This document shows, one piece after another, positions 1 to 6,601 of a DNA stretch of 8,362 nt; the first letter of the stretch is position 1, and the number at the start of each line of letters is the position of its first letter. The stretch covers positions 1-8,362 of the forward strand of contig CAIYXE010000121.1 of NCBI GenBank assembly GCA_903930095.1. The letters run 5' to 3'. A program made the position numbers and the translations under genes. This stretch comes from an uncultured Hyphomicrobiales bacterium. Lineage in GTDB: Bacteria; Pseudomonadota; Alphaproteobacteria; Rhizobiales; Aestuariivirgaceae. The notes under the pieces are model-generated. The model made no database searches. It was not told where the DNA came from and saw only the letters and a list, made by a program, of their open reading frames with translations.

Positions 1-75
1 CTGACCGCTTTCCAATTCCAACTCACGGAGCCTTGCTCTAAACAGCGCTCACATTGACCCGAGAAGGCCCGCCCC

Positions 76-1029
76 ATGCAGCCCGACATCCAGACCAACA
101 TCCACGACGCGAAGATCGATCCCCGCAACCTGAACATCCTCATCTCCGTCAACGGCAATCTCGTGCCGCGCGCCGAGGCGATGGTGTCGGTCTTCGACTC
201 CGGCTTCATCTTAGGGGACGGCGTGTGGGAGGGTCTGCGCCTCGTCAAGGGCGGCGTCCCCTTTCTGCGCGAGCACATCGAGCGGCTCTATGAGGGCGCC
301 AAGGCCATCTTCATGGACATCGGCCTGACCCCGGACGAACTGGTCAAGCGCCTCTTCGATTGCCTCGATGCCAACAAGATGGAAGACGGCGTCCACATCC
401 GCCTGATGGTCACCCGCGGCGTCAAGGCCACCCCCTATCAGGACCCGCGCGTGACGATCGGCAAGCCCACCATCGTCATCATCCCGGAATACAAGACGCC
501 CAATCCGGAAAAATCGGCAAAGGGCCTCGTGCTCCACACCGTCCACGTTCACCGGGGTGCTCCGGACGTGCAGGACCAGAAGCTCAACTCGCATTCCAAG
601 CTCAACTGCATCACCGCCTGCATCCAGGCCGCCAATGCGGGAGCGGATGAAGCGCTGATGCTGGACCCCCTGGGCTTCGTCGCCACCTGCAACTCGACGC
701 ACTTCTTCATCGTGCGCCGGGGCGAGCTGTGGACGTCATCGGGCCAGTACTGCATCCCCGGCATCACCCGCGGCAACATGATCAGGCTGGCGAAAGATCT
801 CGATATCCCCGTCTTCGAAAAGCAGTTCTCGCTTTATGACGTCTATGGCGCGGAGGAAGCCTTCGTCACCGGCACCTTCGCCGGATTGATCCCGGTACGG
901 ATCATCGACGGCCGCCCCGTGCGCCACCCGATGTCGACCGAGGAATGGTCAGGTGCGGGCCCCATCTCGCGGAGGCTTTCGGCCGCCTACAAGGAGCTCT
1001 GCCTCAAGGATGCGCGGAGGAGCCTGTAA
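76..1029 (+). CDS. Fold-type IV PLP-dependent aminotransferase-like protein (BCAT/D-amino-acid transaminase/ADC lyase superfamily)
   Basis: The 317-residue protein has the class IV aminotransferase layout: an N-terminal segment containing VFDSGFILGDGVWEGLR (39-55), the probable PLP Schiff-base lysine K175 in NSHSKLN, the GITRGNMIRL block (229-238), and VTGTFAGLIPV near 264-274. Length is normal for the family. The family transfers amino groups between branched-chain or D-amino acids and 2-oxo acids, or cleaves aminodeoxychorismate; the substrate here cannot be read from sequence. The segment after the lysine reads GFVATCNSTHFF (200-211), where classical members have G-x-V-x-E-x-x-x-x-N-x-F, so the Glu that pairs with the PLP ring nitrogen appears replaced by Thr204 and the Asn by His209. 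The ATG at 76 has a GAAGG about 8 bases upstream. Its stop codon abuts the next start, so it is almost certainly cotranscribed with the sulfotransferase. The superfamily is secure; the activity is not. Confidence 0.9.
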   Translation: MQPDIQTNIHDAKIDPRNLNILISVNGNLVPRAEAMVSVFDSGFILGDGVWEGLRLVKGGVPFLREHIERLYEGAKAIFMDIGLTPDELVKRLFDCLDANKMEDGVHIRLMVTRGVKATPYQDPRVTIGKPTIVIIPEYKTPNPEKSAKGLVLHTVHVHRGAPDVQDQKLNSHSKLNCITACIQAANAGADEALMLDPLGFVATCNSTHFFIVRRGELWTSSGQYCIPGITRGNMIRLAKDLDIPVFEKQFSLYDVYGAEEAFVTGTFAGLIPVRIIDGRPVRHPMSTEEWSGAGPISRRLSAAYKELCLKDARRSL

Positions 1030-1743
1030 ATGACCAACATCGCCATGTGGTCCGGCCCCCGCAACATCTCCACCGCCATGATGTATTCCTTCGGCAACCG
1101 GCCTGATTGCGTGGCTTGGGACGAGCCCTTCTACGCCTTCTCCCTGGTCCACCACGGCAATGACCACCCGATGCGCGACGAGATCATCGCGGCGGGCGAC
1201 AGCGACTGGAACAGCCTCGTCGCCAAATGCTTAGGCCCTGCGGCAAAGCCCGTCTTCTATCAGAAGCACATGACCCACCACATGCTCAAAGGTTATGACC
1301 GCGGCTGGATCAAGGGCCTCACCAACGCCTTCCTCATCCGCGCGCCCGAACGCGTGCTCTCGAGCTACACCAAGAAATGGTCGGACGTGAGCCTGCGCGA
1401 CATCGGCTTCGTCGAGCAGGCGGAGATCTATGACATGGTGGCGGATCACCTGGGGACGGCCCCGCCCGTCATTGACACCGACGACATCCTGGCAAACCCG
1501 CGCGGCGCCCTCACAAGGCTGTGCGAAGCCTGCGGCATTCCCTTCGATGAGGCGATGCTGTCATGGCCCGCCGGCCCCAAGCCCTTCGACGGCGTCTGGG
1601 CCCCGCACTGGTACAATGCGGTGTGGGCCTCGACCGGCTTCGGCACGGCCCCGCCGCCGCCTGCCCCCCTGCCGGACCATCTCCAGAAGATCGCCGACGC
1701 GGCACGCCCCTATTACGAGCGCCTGAAGGCTTACAAGCTGTAG
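1030..1743 (+). CDS. Small PAPS-type sulfotransferase family protein, coupled to the upstream aminotransferase homologue
   Basis: The 237-residue cytosolic protein opens with a P-loop-like WSGPRNISTAMM (7-18), matching the 5'-phosphosulfate-binding loop of sulfotransferases. FLIRAPERVLSSYTKKW (101-117) matches the 3'-phosphate-binding region (Arg then Ser). QKHMTHHM (78-85) is a His-rich stretch near the expected active site. Such enzymes move a sulfuryl group from PAPS to a hydroxyl or amine acceptor and release PAP. The start ATG follows the previous TAA directly (0-bp gap), which indicates translational coupling. From memory, plants carry proteins called branched-chain-amino-acid aminotransferase-like in which similar domains are fused, which would support a shared role; this was not checked. 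The acceptor is unknown and sulfotransferase activity is inferred only from motifs. A strong inverted repeat follows the stop. Confidence 0.82.
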   Translation: MTNIAMWSGPRNISTAMMYSFGNRPDCVAWDEPFYAFSLVHHGNDHPMRDEIIAAGDSDWNSLVAKCLGPAAKPVFYQKHMTHHMLKGYDRGWIKGLTNAFLIRAPERVLSSYTKKWSDVSLRDIGFVEQAEIYDMVADHLGTAPPVIDTDDILANPRGALTRLCEACGIPFDEAMLSWPAGPKPFDGVWAPHWYNAVWASTGFGTAPPPPAPLPDHLQKIADAARPYYERLKAYKL

Positions 1744-1744
1744 G

Positions 1745-1822
1745 AAAAAAGATACGCGGGTCAAGCCCGCGTAAGGTGATATTGTTTTCACCTTGCCCGG
1801 GCTTGACCCGGGTATCCTTTTT
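1745..1822. terminator. Two-armed 35-nt inverted repeat, probable bidirectional terminator / REP-like element
   Basis: The arms at 1745-1779 and 1788-1822 are inverted copies of 35 bases that match at 31 positions, separated by an 8-base loop. The left end is an A-tract (1745-1750) and the right end a T-tract (1818-1822), the form expected of an intrinsic terminator working in both directions. It lies between convergent genes (sulfotransferase on plus, Tat-exported protein on minus). Each arm is also a small palindrome: 1753-1773 has an 8-bp stem (TACGCGGG with CCCGCGTA), and 1794-1814 a similar stem with one mismatch. This nested form resembles paired REP palindromes seen in many alphaproteobacterial genomes. 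The terminator role is inferred from structure and position; the mobile-repeat nature needs a genome-wide search. Confidence 0.75.
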
Positions 1823-1845
1823 CCGCCGGCAGTCTCAGCCCGTCC

Positions 1846-2400
1846 TCAATAGACCCCTGGCCCCCGGACGCCGACGCCCACGCCGTGGAAGCCCACACCC
1901 ACGCCACCGCCGACACCGATCCAGTCGATGAACAGCGCGGTCTCGCCGCCAGCAGCCGGCAGCTTCCCCTTCACGACGACGTAGTTGTAGACGAGGTCCT
2001 TGCCCTCGGCCTTCGGATTGAGGATCTCGATGATCGCCAGCGTGTTGTTCGGCTGGCCCTCCTCGAAGATGGAGAGCGCGGCATTCGGCGGATCCTTGCC
2101 GAAATTGTCAGCACCTGCCTTCGAGGTCCACTCCTCGAGATAGGCCGCCATCTTGATGTGCCCGGCAAGGCGTTCCGGCCGGTCAGCAAAGTACACAGTG
2201 TGGGGCGAGACGTTCACGAGGCGGATGGTCTTGGCGGCCTCGTCGATCTTCACAGATTCCGCAAGCTGCACGAACATCAGCATCGGCTTGTCGCCGGCTG
2301 CCGCTGCGCCCCGCACCGAGGCAAGAACAGCGGCGGCAGCGCCGAGTGCCACCCCGCCCATCATGCCGCGGCGGCTGATATCCTGAGTTTGATCCGTCAT
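1846..2400 (-). CDS. Tat-exported protein of unknown function with Gly/Val-rich C-terminal tail
   Basis: Read from the ATG at 2400 the protein has 184 residues. It begins with a twin-arginine signal: SRRGMMGG (9-16, RR at 10-11), an Ala-rich hydrophobic stretch (17-29), and GAAAAGD, which suggests cleavage near residue 35. The mature part (about 36-160) is a compact soluble domain with blocks such as LVNVSPHTVYFADRPERL (61-78) and PPNAALSIFEEGQ (104-116). The last 24 residues alternate Gly and Val (GVGVGFHGVGVGVRGPGVY at the end). I do not recognise a named family. The frame continues upstream to 2442, but the start at 2400 puts the RR motif in the usual place and has AAGGA about 9 bases upstream. 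It lies 104 bp downstream of the FliJ-like gene on the same strand and may share its transcript. Tat export implies periplasmic folding control or a cofactor; which one is not visible. Confidence 0.8.
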   Translation of the reverse strand: MTDQTQDISRRGMMGGVALGAAAAVLASVRGAAAAGDKPMLMFVQLAESVKIDEAAKTIRLVNVSPHTVYFADRPERLAGHIKMAAYLEEWTSKAGADNFGKDPPNAALSIFEEGQPNNTLAIIEILNPKAEGKDLVYNYVVVKGKLPAAGGETALFIDWIGVGGGVGVGFHGVGVGVRGPGVY

Positions 2401-2504
2401 TGTCTTAGATCCTTGTGGCTGTTGCATCGCAATGCCAGCCATAGGACCCTTCGATTGCAGCCTGTTTGCCTTTTGGCGACAAACACCCGTCCAGGCAGAA
2501 AACT

Positions 2505-2885
2505 TCAGCGCATGCCCTGCGTGGCGGCGGCCTGCGGCATCGGCGTGGCGGATCCGGTTTCCTTTTCCGCCAGCATTTCAACGCGGCGCAATTCCTGTTC
2601 CTCGGCGGCCAGCGCCTCCTGCGCCTCGGCCAGCTGGTCGCGCAGTTCGGCGATCGAGCGCATCACGTTGTCGCGCCGCCCGCGTGTGGCCTTGGCGGAA
2701 AGAGAATAGTTGAAATGAGAGGGGTCGCTCACGCCGTTGCGGCTCTCCTCGAACTTCACCTGCGCGTCGAGATCCTCGTATTTGCGTGTGAAGTCCTGGA
2801 TCATGAACTCCATGTCGGCAACCTGCCGCCGTTTTTCCTCGGTGCGGAAGCGGTGCAGCCTGAGGAGCGTCTCGCGTGAGCGCAT
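2505..2885 (-). CDS. fliJ: FliJ family flagellar export chaperone
   Basis: A 126-residue, almost wholly helical protein rich in Glu, Arg, Gln and Ala, with heptad-like spacing across about residues 5-110 and a short Ala/Gln/Pro tail. The N-terminus MRSRETLLRLHRFRTEEKRR resembles alphaproteobacterial FliJ proteins (Met-Lys-Ser-Arg-Glu-Thr followed by Leu-x-Arg-x-x-Arg-Phe). FliJ is a soluble coiled-coil component of the flagellar type III export apparatus that works with the FliH/FliI ATPase. The ATG at 2885 was chosen over an in-frame TTG at 2909 because the family starts here and AGGGG lies about 8 bases upstream. The gene diverges from ctrA across a 400-bp regulatory region; a fliJ-like gene next to ctrA is a known alphaproteobacterial arrangement. 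Another small coiled-coil protein cannot be excluded from sequence alone. Confidence 0.78.
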   Translation of the reverse strand: MRSRETLLRLHRFRTEEKRRQVADMEFMIQDFTRKYEDLDAQVKFEESRNGVSDPSHFNYSLSAKATRGRRDNVMRSIAELRDQLAEAQEALAAEEQELRRVEMLAEKETGSATPMPQAAATQGMR

Positions 2886-2919
2886 CTTGTAACCCCTAAC
2901 CCTACTCAACTAACCAGGA

Positions 2920-2974
2920 GACTCTCGAACGTCCCCCTTTGCACGATTCCGCGAATCAACTAGGCAACAGACTC
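2920..2974. promoter_or_regulatory. Cluster of four GANTC (CcrM) methylation sites
   Basis: GACTC at 2920-2924, GATTC at 2945-2949, GAATC at 2953-2957 and GACTC at 2970-2974 fall within 55 bp. A fifth, GATTC, is at 3125-3129. CcrM methylates the adenine of GANTC in alphaproteobacteria, and methylation state times ctrA transcription in Caulobacter. The cluster lies 35-89 bp upstream of the fliJ start and over 300 bp upstream of the ctrA start, so it may act on fliJ, on a distal ctrA promoter, or on both. The sites are certain; the function is inferred. Confidence 0.65.
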
Positions 2975-3152
2975 CGGCAAGCGTCCTGTCGCCATGATGG
3001 ACCTCCAAGCTTAAGGGCGGGTAAACCGCCAAGGCGAGCCGGAGCCAGGCATCCACGGTGCGGTTGCACCGGTGACGTATCAAGATCTGGTGTGCGCCGT
3101 CCCGCATGCCACGAGATGCAGGCGGATTCGTAAATGCGTTGCGTATGGTGAA

Positions 3153-3199
3153 TTAGGGTTTGTTAACCTTTCCCAGCGTATCTTGAGCATCGACATTAA
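3153..3199. promoter_or_regulatory. Putative CtrA-binding half-sites upstream of ctrA
   Basis: TTAACC lies at 3163-3168 and TTAACG at 3196-3201, exactly 33 bp apart (about three helical turns). TTAG at 3153-3156 sits one base too close to TTAACC to form the canonical TTAA-N7-TTAA site. CtrA recognises TTAA-N7-TTAA and TTAACC half-sites, and autoregulation of ctrA is established in Caulobacter. These are half-sites only, so binding is inferred. Confidence 0.5.
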
Positions 3200-3247
3200 C
3201 GGTTTGTCGTGCGCAGTGCCCCGTCGGCCGCGCCAGCCGTAAAAGGG

Positions 3248-3264
3248 GGCTCCACGGCGGAGCC
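3248..3264 (+). promoter_or_regulatory. Leader hairpin upstream of ctrA
   Basis: GGCTCC (3248-3253) and GGAGCC (3259-3264) form a perfect 6-bp GC-rich stem with loop ACGGC. It ends 21 bases before the ctrA ATG and just 5' of the ribosome-binding AGGGG (3273-3277). It could stabilise the mRNA leader or affect initiation; no known riboswitch is recognised. Confidence 0.35.
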
Positions 3265-3285
3265 GGGAGCATAGGGGATTAAGAC

Positions 3286-3996
<711 letters not shown>

Positions 3997-4216
3997 TCCC
4001 TCCTCTCACATTCAGTGACGAACGTCATCCTGGCAGCAAGCGCCAGAAGGGCGTCGTCACAATCCGTCAGCCTGGGCTGACAGAAGCACCCGTCCACTCC
4101 GTGATATGAAAAATTTCACGATGCACGCGGCAGCTACCGCAAAGGCTACCGCATCAACGCAAACAACAACATTCGGCAACACGAAATCAACCGCCAGGCA
4201 ACCGGCGGCAACATCA
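3997..4216. other. Structured gap between convergent ctrA and chpT
   Basis: No gene is seen in these 220 bp. An outer stem GTGACGA (4015-4021) with TCGTCAC (4054-4060) encloses an inner stem CTGGC (4030-4034) with GCCAG (4042-4046). It is followed by GTCAGC/GCTGAC with loop CTGG (4066-4081). None is followed by a T-tract, so these are not textbook intrinsic terminators; they may protect the ctrA 3' end or act with Rho. The rest (about 4100-4216) is A-rich on the plus strand with no recognised feature. Confidence 0.35.
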
Positions 4217-4858
4217 TCACGCCGCCTTCACCACCACGTCCGCACCGTCAAGCCCCATGCTCAGCGCGAGGCCCGCTGAGCGGGCCAGCTGCTTGGCGTA
4301 ATAGGGCTGCACCAGACGGGCATCGAGGCCGGTCAGTTCAATCGTGCCGTCCAGCACCTGCGCAATCTGCTCGGGCACCTTCGCCCGGTCGCCCGCGGCG
4401 CGCGCGGTGAACTGGTCGCCCTCAACCCTCACCGTCACCAGCCCGCCGCGCGGGATTCCCGCCATCGCCATCAGCAGCATGTTCAGCACCAGCTTCACCT
4501 GCTGCTTCGGCCGGTTCTCACGCGGGGCGTTCCACTCCAGCTTCACCTTCTCGTCGCCCACAAAGGCCTTGGCGATCTCGCCCGCCTCGCCCATGTCGAT
4601 CAAGGCGCCAGCCGAGCCCGCAGCACCAAAGGCGATACGGCAGAACTTCAGCTTCGCCGCCGCGGTCTTGGCGGAACTGCGCACCATATCGAGGGCGGTT
4701 TCCTTGGTTTCGGCATCCATCTCAGGGTCGTCGATCAGTTCCAGCCCGTTGGCGATGGCGCCCACCGGCGAGATCACGTCATGGCACACGCGGCTGCACA
4801 GCAGCGCCGCGAGATCGAGATCGGAAAGCCTGGCTTCGGTGGTGGTGACGTCAGACAT
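4217..4858 (-). CDS. chpT: ChpT histidine phosphotransferase
   Basis: The 213-residue cytoplasmic protein starts at the ATG at 4858. It carries the ChpT signature CSRVCHDVISPVGAIANGLEL (21-41), with H26 the expected phospho-acceptor and D27 beside it in the first helix of the four-helix dimerisation domain (about 12-85). A degenerate Bergerat-like domain follows (about 90-213), including QVKLVLNMLLMA (120-131), as in other ChpT proteins, which do not bind ATP. ChpT carries phosphate from the hybrid kinase CckA to CtrA and to CpdR. The frame stays open to 5056, but that extension overlaps the divergent cysQ gene and is not family-like. Only a weak GGGG lies upstream of the start. It faces ctrA across 220 bp; a ctrA-chpT neighbourhood is known in Brucella and its relatives. 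Assignment is strong. Confidence 0.95.
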   Translation of the reverse strand: MSDVTTTEARLSDLDLAALLCSRVCHDVISPVGAIANGLELIDDPEMDAETKETALDMVRSSAKTAAAKLKFCRIAFGAAGSAGALIDMGEAGEIAKAFVGDEKVKLEWNAPRENRPKQQVKLVLNMLLMAMAGIPRGGLVTVRVEGDQFTARAAGDRAKVPEQIAQVLDGTIELTGLDARLVQPYYAKQLARSAGLALSMGLDGADVVVKAA

Positions 4859-4979
4859 GGATGGGCCCCGCGAGTGATTCGTATGTCTTTTGTAGCATCG
4901 CGGGCGCCGAATTTCCGCATTGACTGAACCGGCTTTCGCGACCATGAAACGCCCGCACACGCGCCGGAGCCCGCAATCG
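4859..4979. promoter_or_regulatory. Divergent chpT-cysQ promoter region with one GANTC site
   Basis: These 121 bp separate two divergently read genes and must hold at least one promoter. A GATTC at 4876-4880 lies 18 bases upstream of the chpT ATG, a position where CcrM methylation could influence chpT transcription. No clear -35/-10 pair or CtrA half-site was found by eye. The exact right limit depends on the cysQ start. Confidence 0.5.
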
Positions 4980-5759
4980 ATGACCCCCGTCCCCTCGCCC
5001 TTCATGCAGTCGCTCATCGACCTCGCATCCGTCGCGGGGGCGGAGATCATGGCCATTTACGCAACCGATTTTTCCGCCAAGGACAAGGGTGACCTGACGC
5101 CGGTGACGGAGGCCGACGAGGCAGCGGAGAAGATCATCCTCGCCGGGCTGGCGAAGATCCGCCCTGCCGTGCCGGTGATCTCGGAGGAGGCCGCCTCAGC
5201 TGGCAAAATTCCCGCGGTCGCGGAAGAATTCTTCCTGGTGGACCCGCTGGATGGCACCAAGGAATTCATCTCGAAGAACGGCGAATTCACCGTCAACATC
5301 GCCCTTGTCGAGAACGGCATCCCCACGGCGGGCGTCGTCTATGCCCCGGCGCTCAAGCGCATTTTCTGGGGCGAGAAGGGCCATGGCGCCGCCCACGGCA
5401 GGATTGAGGGCGATGCCGCACCCCTGTGGGGCAAACTCGGTGTGCGCAAGCTTCCCGCCGATGGCGCAACCGTGGTCGCCAGCCGCTCCCACCGTGACCA
5501 GGCGACGGAGGATTTCCTCAAGACGGTGAAGGTCAAGTCGCTGTGCTCGGCGGGCTCCTCCCTCAAGTTCTGCCTCATCGCGGCAGCCGAGGCCGATCTC
5601 TACCCCCGCTTCGGCCGCACCATGGAGTGGGACACGGCGGCAGGCCATGCCGTGCTGCTCGCCGCTGGCGGCAAGGTGGTGACGGTGGAAGGGCCCGACC
5701 TGACCTATGGCAAGCGGGCGCGCGGCTACGACAATCCGGGCTTCATCGCCAGCGCCTGA
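4980..5759 (+). CDS. cysQ: CysQ-type 3'(2'),5'-bisphosphate nucleotidase (inositol monophosphatase superfamily)
   Basis: From the ATG at 4980 the protein has 259 residues. It shows the metal-binding motifs of the IMPase/CysQ superfamily in order: PVTEADEAAE (41-50), ISEEA with E69-E70, VDPLDGTKEF (87-96), and MEWDTAAGHAVL (215-226). The KEF after DGT is typical of CysQ, not of inositol monophosphatase. CysQ converts PAP (3'-phosphoadenosine 5'-phosphate) to AMP and phosphate, and can act on PAPS; it uses Mg2+ and is inhibited by Li+. Alternative starts are a TTG at 4920 and ATGs at 4944 and 5004; 4980 was chosen because GGAG lies 10 bases upstream. It diverges from chpT and precedes eipA by about 150 bp. 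PAP is released by sulfotransferases such as the one at 1030-1743. The family is secure; the start is less so. Confidence 0.92.
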   Translation: MTPVPSPFMQSLIDLASVAGAEIMAIYATDFSAKDKGDLTPVTEADEAAEKIILAGLAKIRPAVPVISEEAASAGKIPAVAEEFFLVDPLDGTKEFISKNGEFTVNIALVENGIPTAGVVYAPALKRIFWGEKGHGAAHGRIEGDAAPLWGKLGVRKLPADGATVVASRSHRDQATEDFLKTVKVKSLCSAGSSLKFCLIAAAEADLYPRFGRTMEWDTAAGHAVLLAAGGKVVTVEGPDLTYGKRARGYDNPGFIASA

Positions 5760-5785
5760 GTTCAGCCGGCCTGCGTCAGGAAGCA

Positions 5786-5793
5786 TTAACCAA
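5786..5793 (+). promoter_or_regulatory. Putative CtrA half-site TTAACCAA upstream of eipA
   Basis: TTAACC (5786-5791) lies 125 bp upstream of the eipA start. It is the only TTAA tetramer in the window outside the ctrA upstream region. Brucella eipA has been reported to be directly activated by CtrA, so a conserved site here is plausible. The second half-site at N7 spacing is poor (GCAA downstream, GTCA upstream). Confidence 0.45.
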
Positions 5794-5910
5794 GCCGCAA
5801 TCCGTTGCTGCTAGGCTTCAGCCCAAACGGGTTGCTGCCATGGACTTGCCATCACCGCTTGCCATGAATGTCCGGCATATCCGCGCAAATGTCGTGTTGA
5901 GGACCATTTG

Positions 5911-6495
5911 ATGAACAAGCTGCTGACTGCCTGCCTTGCCCTGGCCCTTTTCGCCGCCGTTCCCCTGCCTGCCACCGCCCAGACGACCTCCTCCGTCTCC
6001 AAGGCGGAGCGGGAAACCTTCACCACCGAAGAGGTGCTGGACGTCGGCCACAGCTTCTTCGGCAAGACCACACGCGGCCTGGCCAATGCCGTCGAATACG
6101 TCTTCCAGCGCCAGGGCGAGCCCAGCGCCTATATCGTGGGCGAGGAGGCCGCCGGGTCCTTCGTGGGCGGCCTGCGCTATGGCGAAGGCACGATCTACTA
6201 CAAGAACGGCATCAAGCAGCGGATCTACTGGCAGGGACCCTCGGTCGGCTTCGATTTCGGCGCCAACGGCTCACGCAGCCTTGTGCTGATCTACAATTCG
6301 GACAGCCCGGAGGACCTCTACACGCGCTTCGGCGGGGTTGAGGGTTCGGCCTATGTGGTGGGCGGCGTGGGCGTCAACTTCCAGGCCAAGGACCAGATCA
6401 TCCTCGCCCCGATCCGCACCGGGGTGGGCGCCAGGCTCGGGGCCAATGTGGGCTATCTCAAGTATTCGAGCCGCCCCAACTGGAACCCGTTCTGA
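5911..6495 (+). CDS. eipA: EipA, periplasmic envelope-integrity protein (DUF1134)
   Basis: The 194-residue precursor has a Sec signal peptide (1-23: short basic start, Leu/Ala-rich core, PATA before Gln24). The mature domain carries conserved DUF1134 stretches: FTTEEVLDVGHSFFGKTTRGLA (37-58), GLRYGEGTIYYKNG (89-102), VGFDFGANGSRSLVLIYN (112-129) and a C-terminal GVGARLGANVGYLKYS (172-187). Brucella EipA is a soluble periplasmic protein with an eight-stranded beta-barrel fold that is needed for envelope-stress resistance; its gene is activated by CtrA. The ATG at 5911 was preferred over a TTG at 5908 because GAGGA lies 7 bases upstream and the signal peptide then starts correctly. Proximity to ctrA and chpT also occurs in Brucella as I recall; here cysQ lies between. 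No catalytic residues are known for the family. Confidence 0.9.
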   Translation: MNKLLTACLALALFAAVPLPATAQTTSSVSKAERETFTTEEVLDVGHSFFGKTTRGLANAVEYVFQRQGEPSAYIVGEEAAGSFVGGLRYGEGTIYYKNGIKQRIYWQGPSVGFDFGANGSRSLVLIYNSDSPEDLYTRFGGVEGSAYVVGGVGVNFQAKDQIILAPIRTGVGARLGANVGYLKYSSRPNWNPF

Positions 6496-6601
6496 GCGCC
6501 TTGCACGCGAGTTCCCGCACAGAGAACAGGCTGTCATGGGAAGACCATGGTTTGGCCAAGTTTCTCGGTTTTCTGCCGCTTCCGCGAAAGGAACCACAGC
6601 C

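Larger units (their letters stand above)
2886..3285. promoter_or_regulatory. Divergent fliJ-ctrA regulatory region
   Basis: This 400-bp gap holds no convincing gene. It contains five GANTC sites (2920, 2945, 2953, 2970, 3125) and four TTAA tetramers (3011, 3163, 3196, 3279). It also has two small perfect hairpins: GGCGG/CCGCC at 3016-3030, and CGGTGC/GCACCG at 3056-3071. In Caulobacter and several rhizobia ctrA is driven by more than one promoter, is autoregulated by CtrA at TTAA-type sites, and is affected by CcrM methylation at GANTC; this layout fits that. I could not place a convincing -35/-10 pair by eye, so transcription starts are left open. Confidence 0.75.

Noticed and set aside
211..702. 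163-residue open frame on the minus strand
   Set aside because: Antisense shadow of the aminotransferase homologue, produced by GC-rich third positions.
2463..2485. Inverted repeat TGTTTG/CAAACA between the FliJ-like and Tat-signal genes
   Set aside because: Short stem with a bulge and no T-tract on the minus strand, so it is not supported as a terminator.
1885..2709. 274-residue open frame on the plus strand
   Set aside because: It runs antisense to the Tat-signal protein and the FliJ-like gene, both with clear family features; its translation is an Arg/His/Ser-rich shadow with no motif.
2939..3133. Small plus-strand open frame in the ctrA upstream region
   Set aside because: Low-complexity Arg/Pro-rich translation, no ribosome-binding site, and it covers the regulatory sites.
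4344..4877. 177-residue Ser-rich open frame on the plus strand
   Set aside because: Antisense to chpT, whose phospho-acceptor motif is unmistakable.
4859..5056. N-terminal extension of chpT on the minus strand
   Set aside because: It overlaps the divergent cysQ gene and lacks ChpT-like sequence; the family begins just before the CHDVISPVGA motif.
5196..5786. 196-residue open frame on the minus strand
   Set aside because: Antisense to cysQ, which has all its metal-binding motifs; no independent signal.
5804..5838. Direct repeat GTTGCTGC (5804-5811 and 5831-5838) upstream of eipA
   Set aside because: Only 8 bases and two copies; could be chance and matches no known operator.
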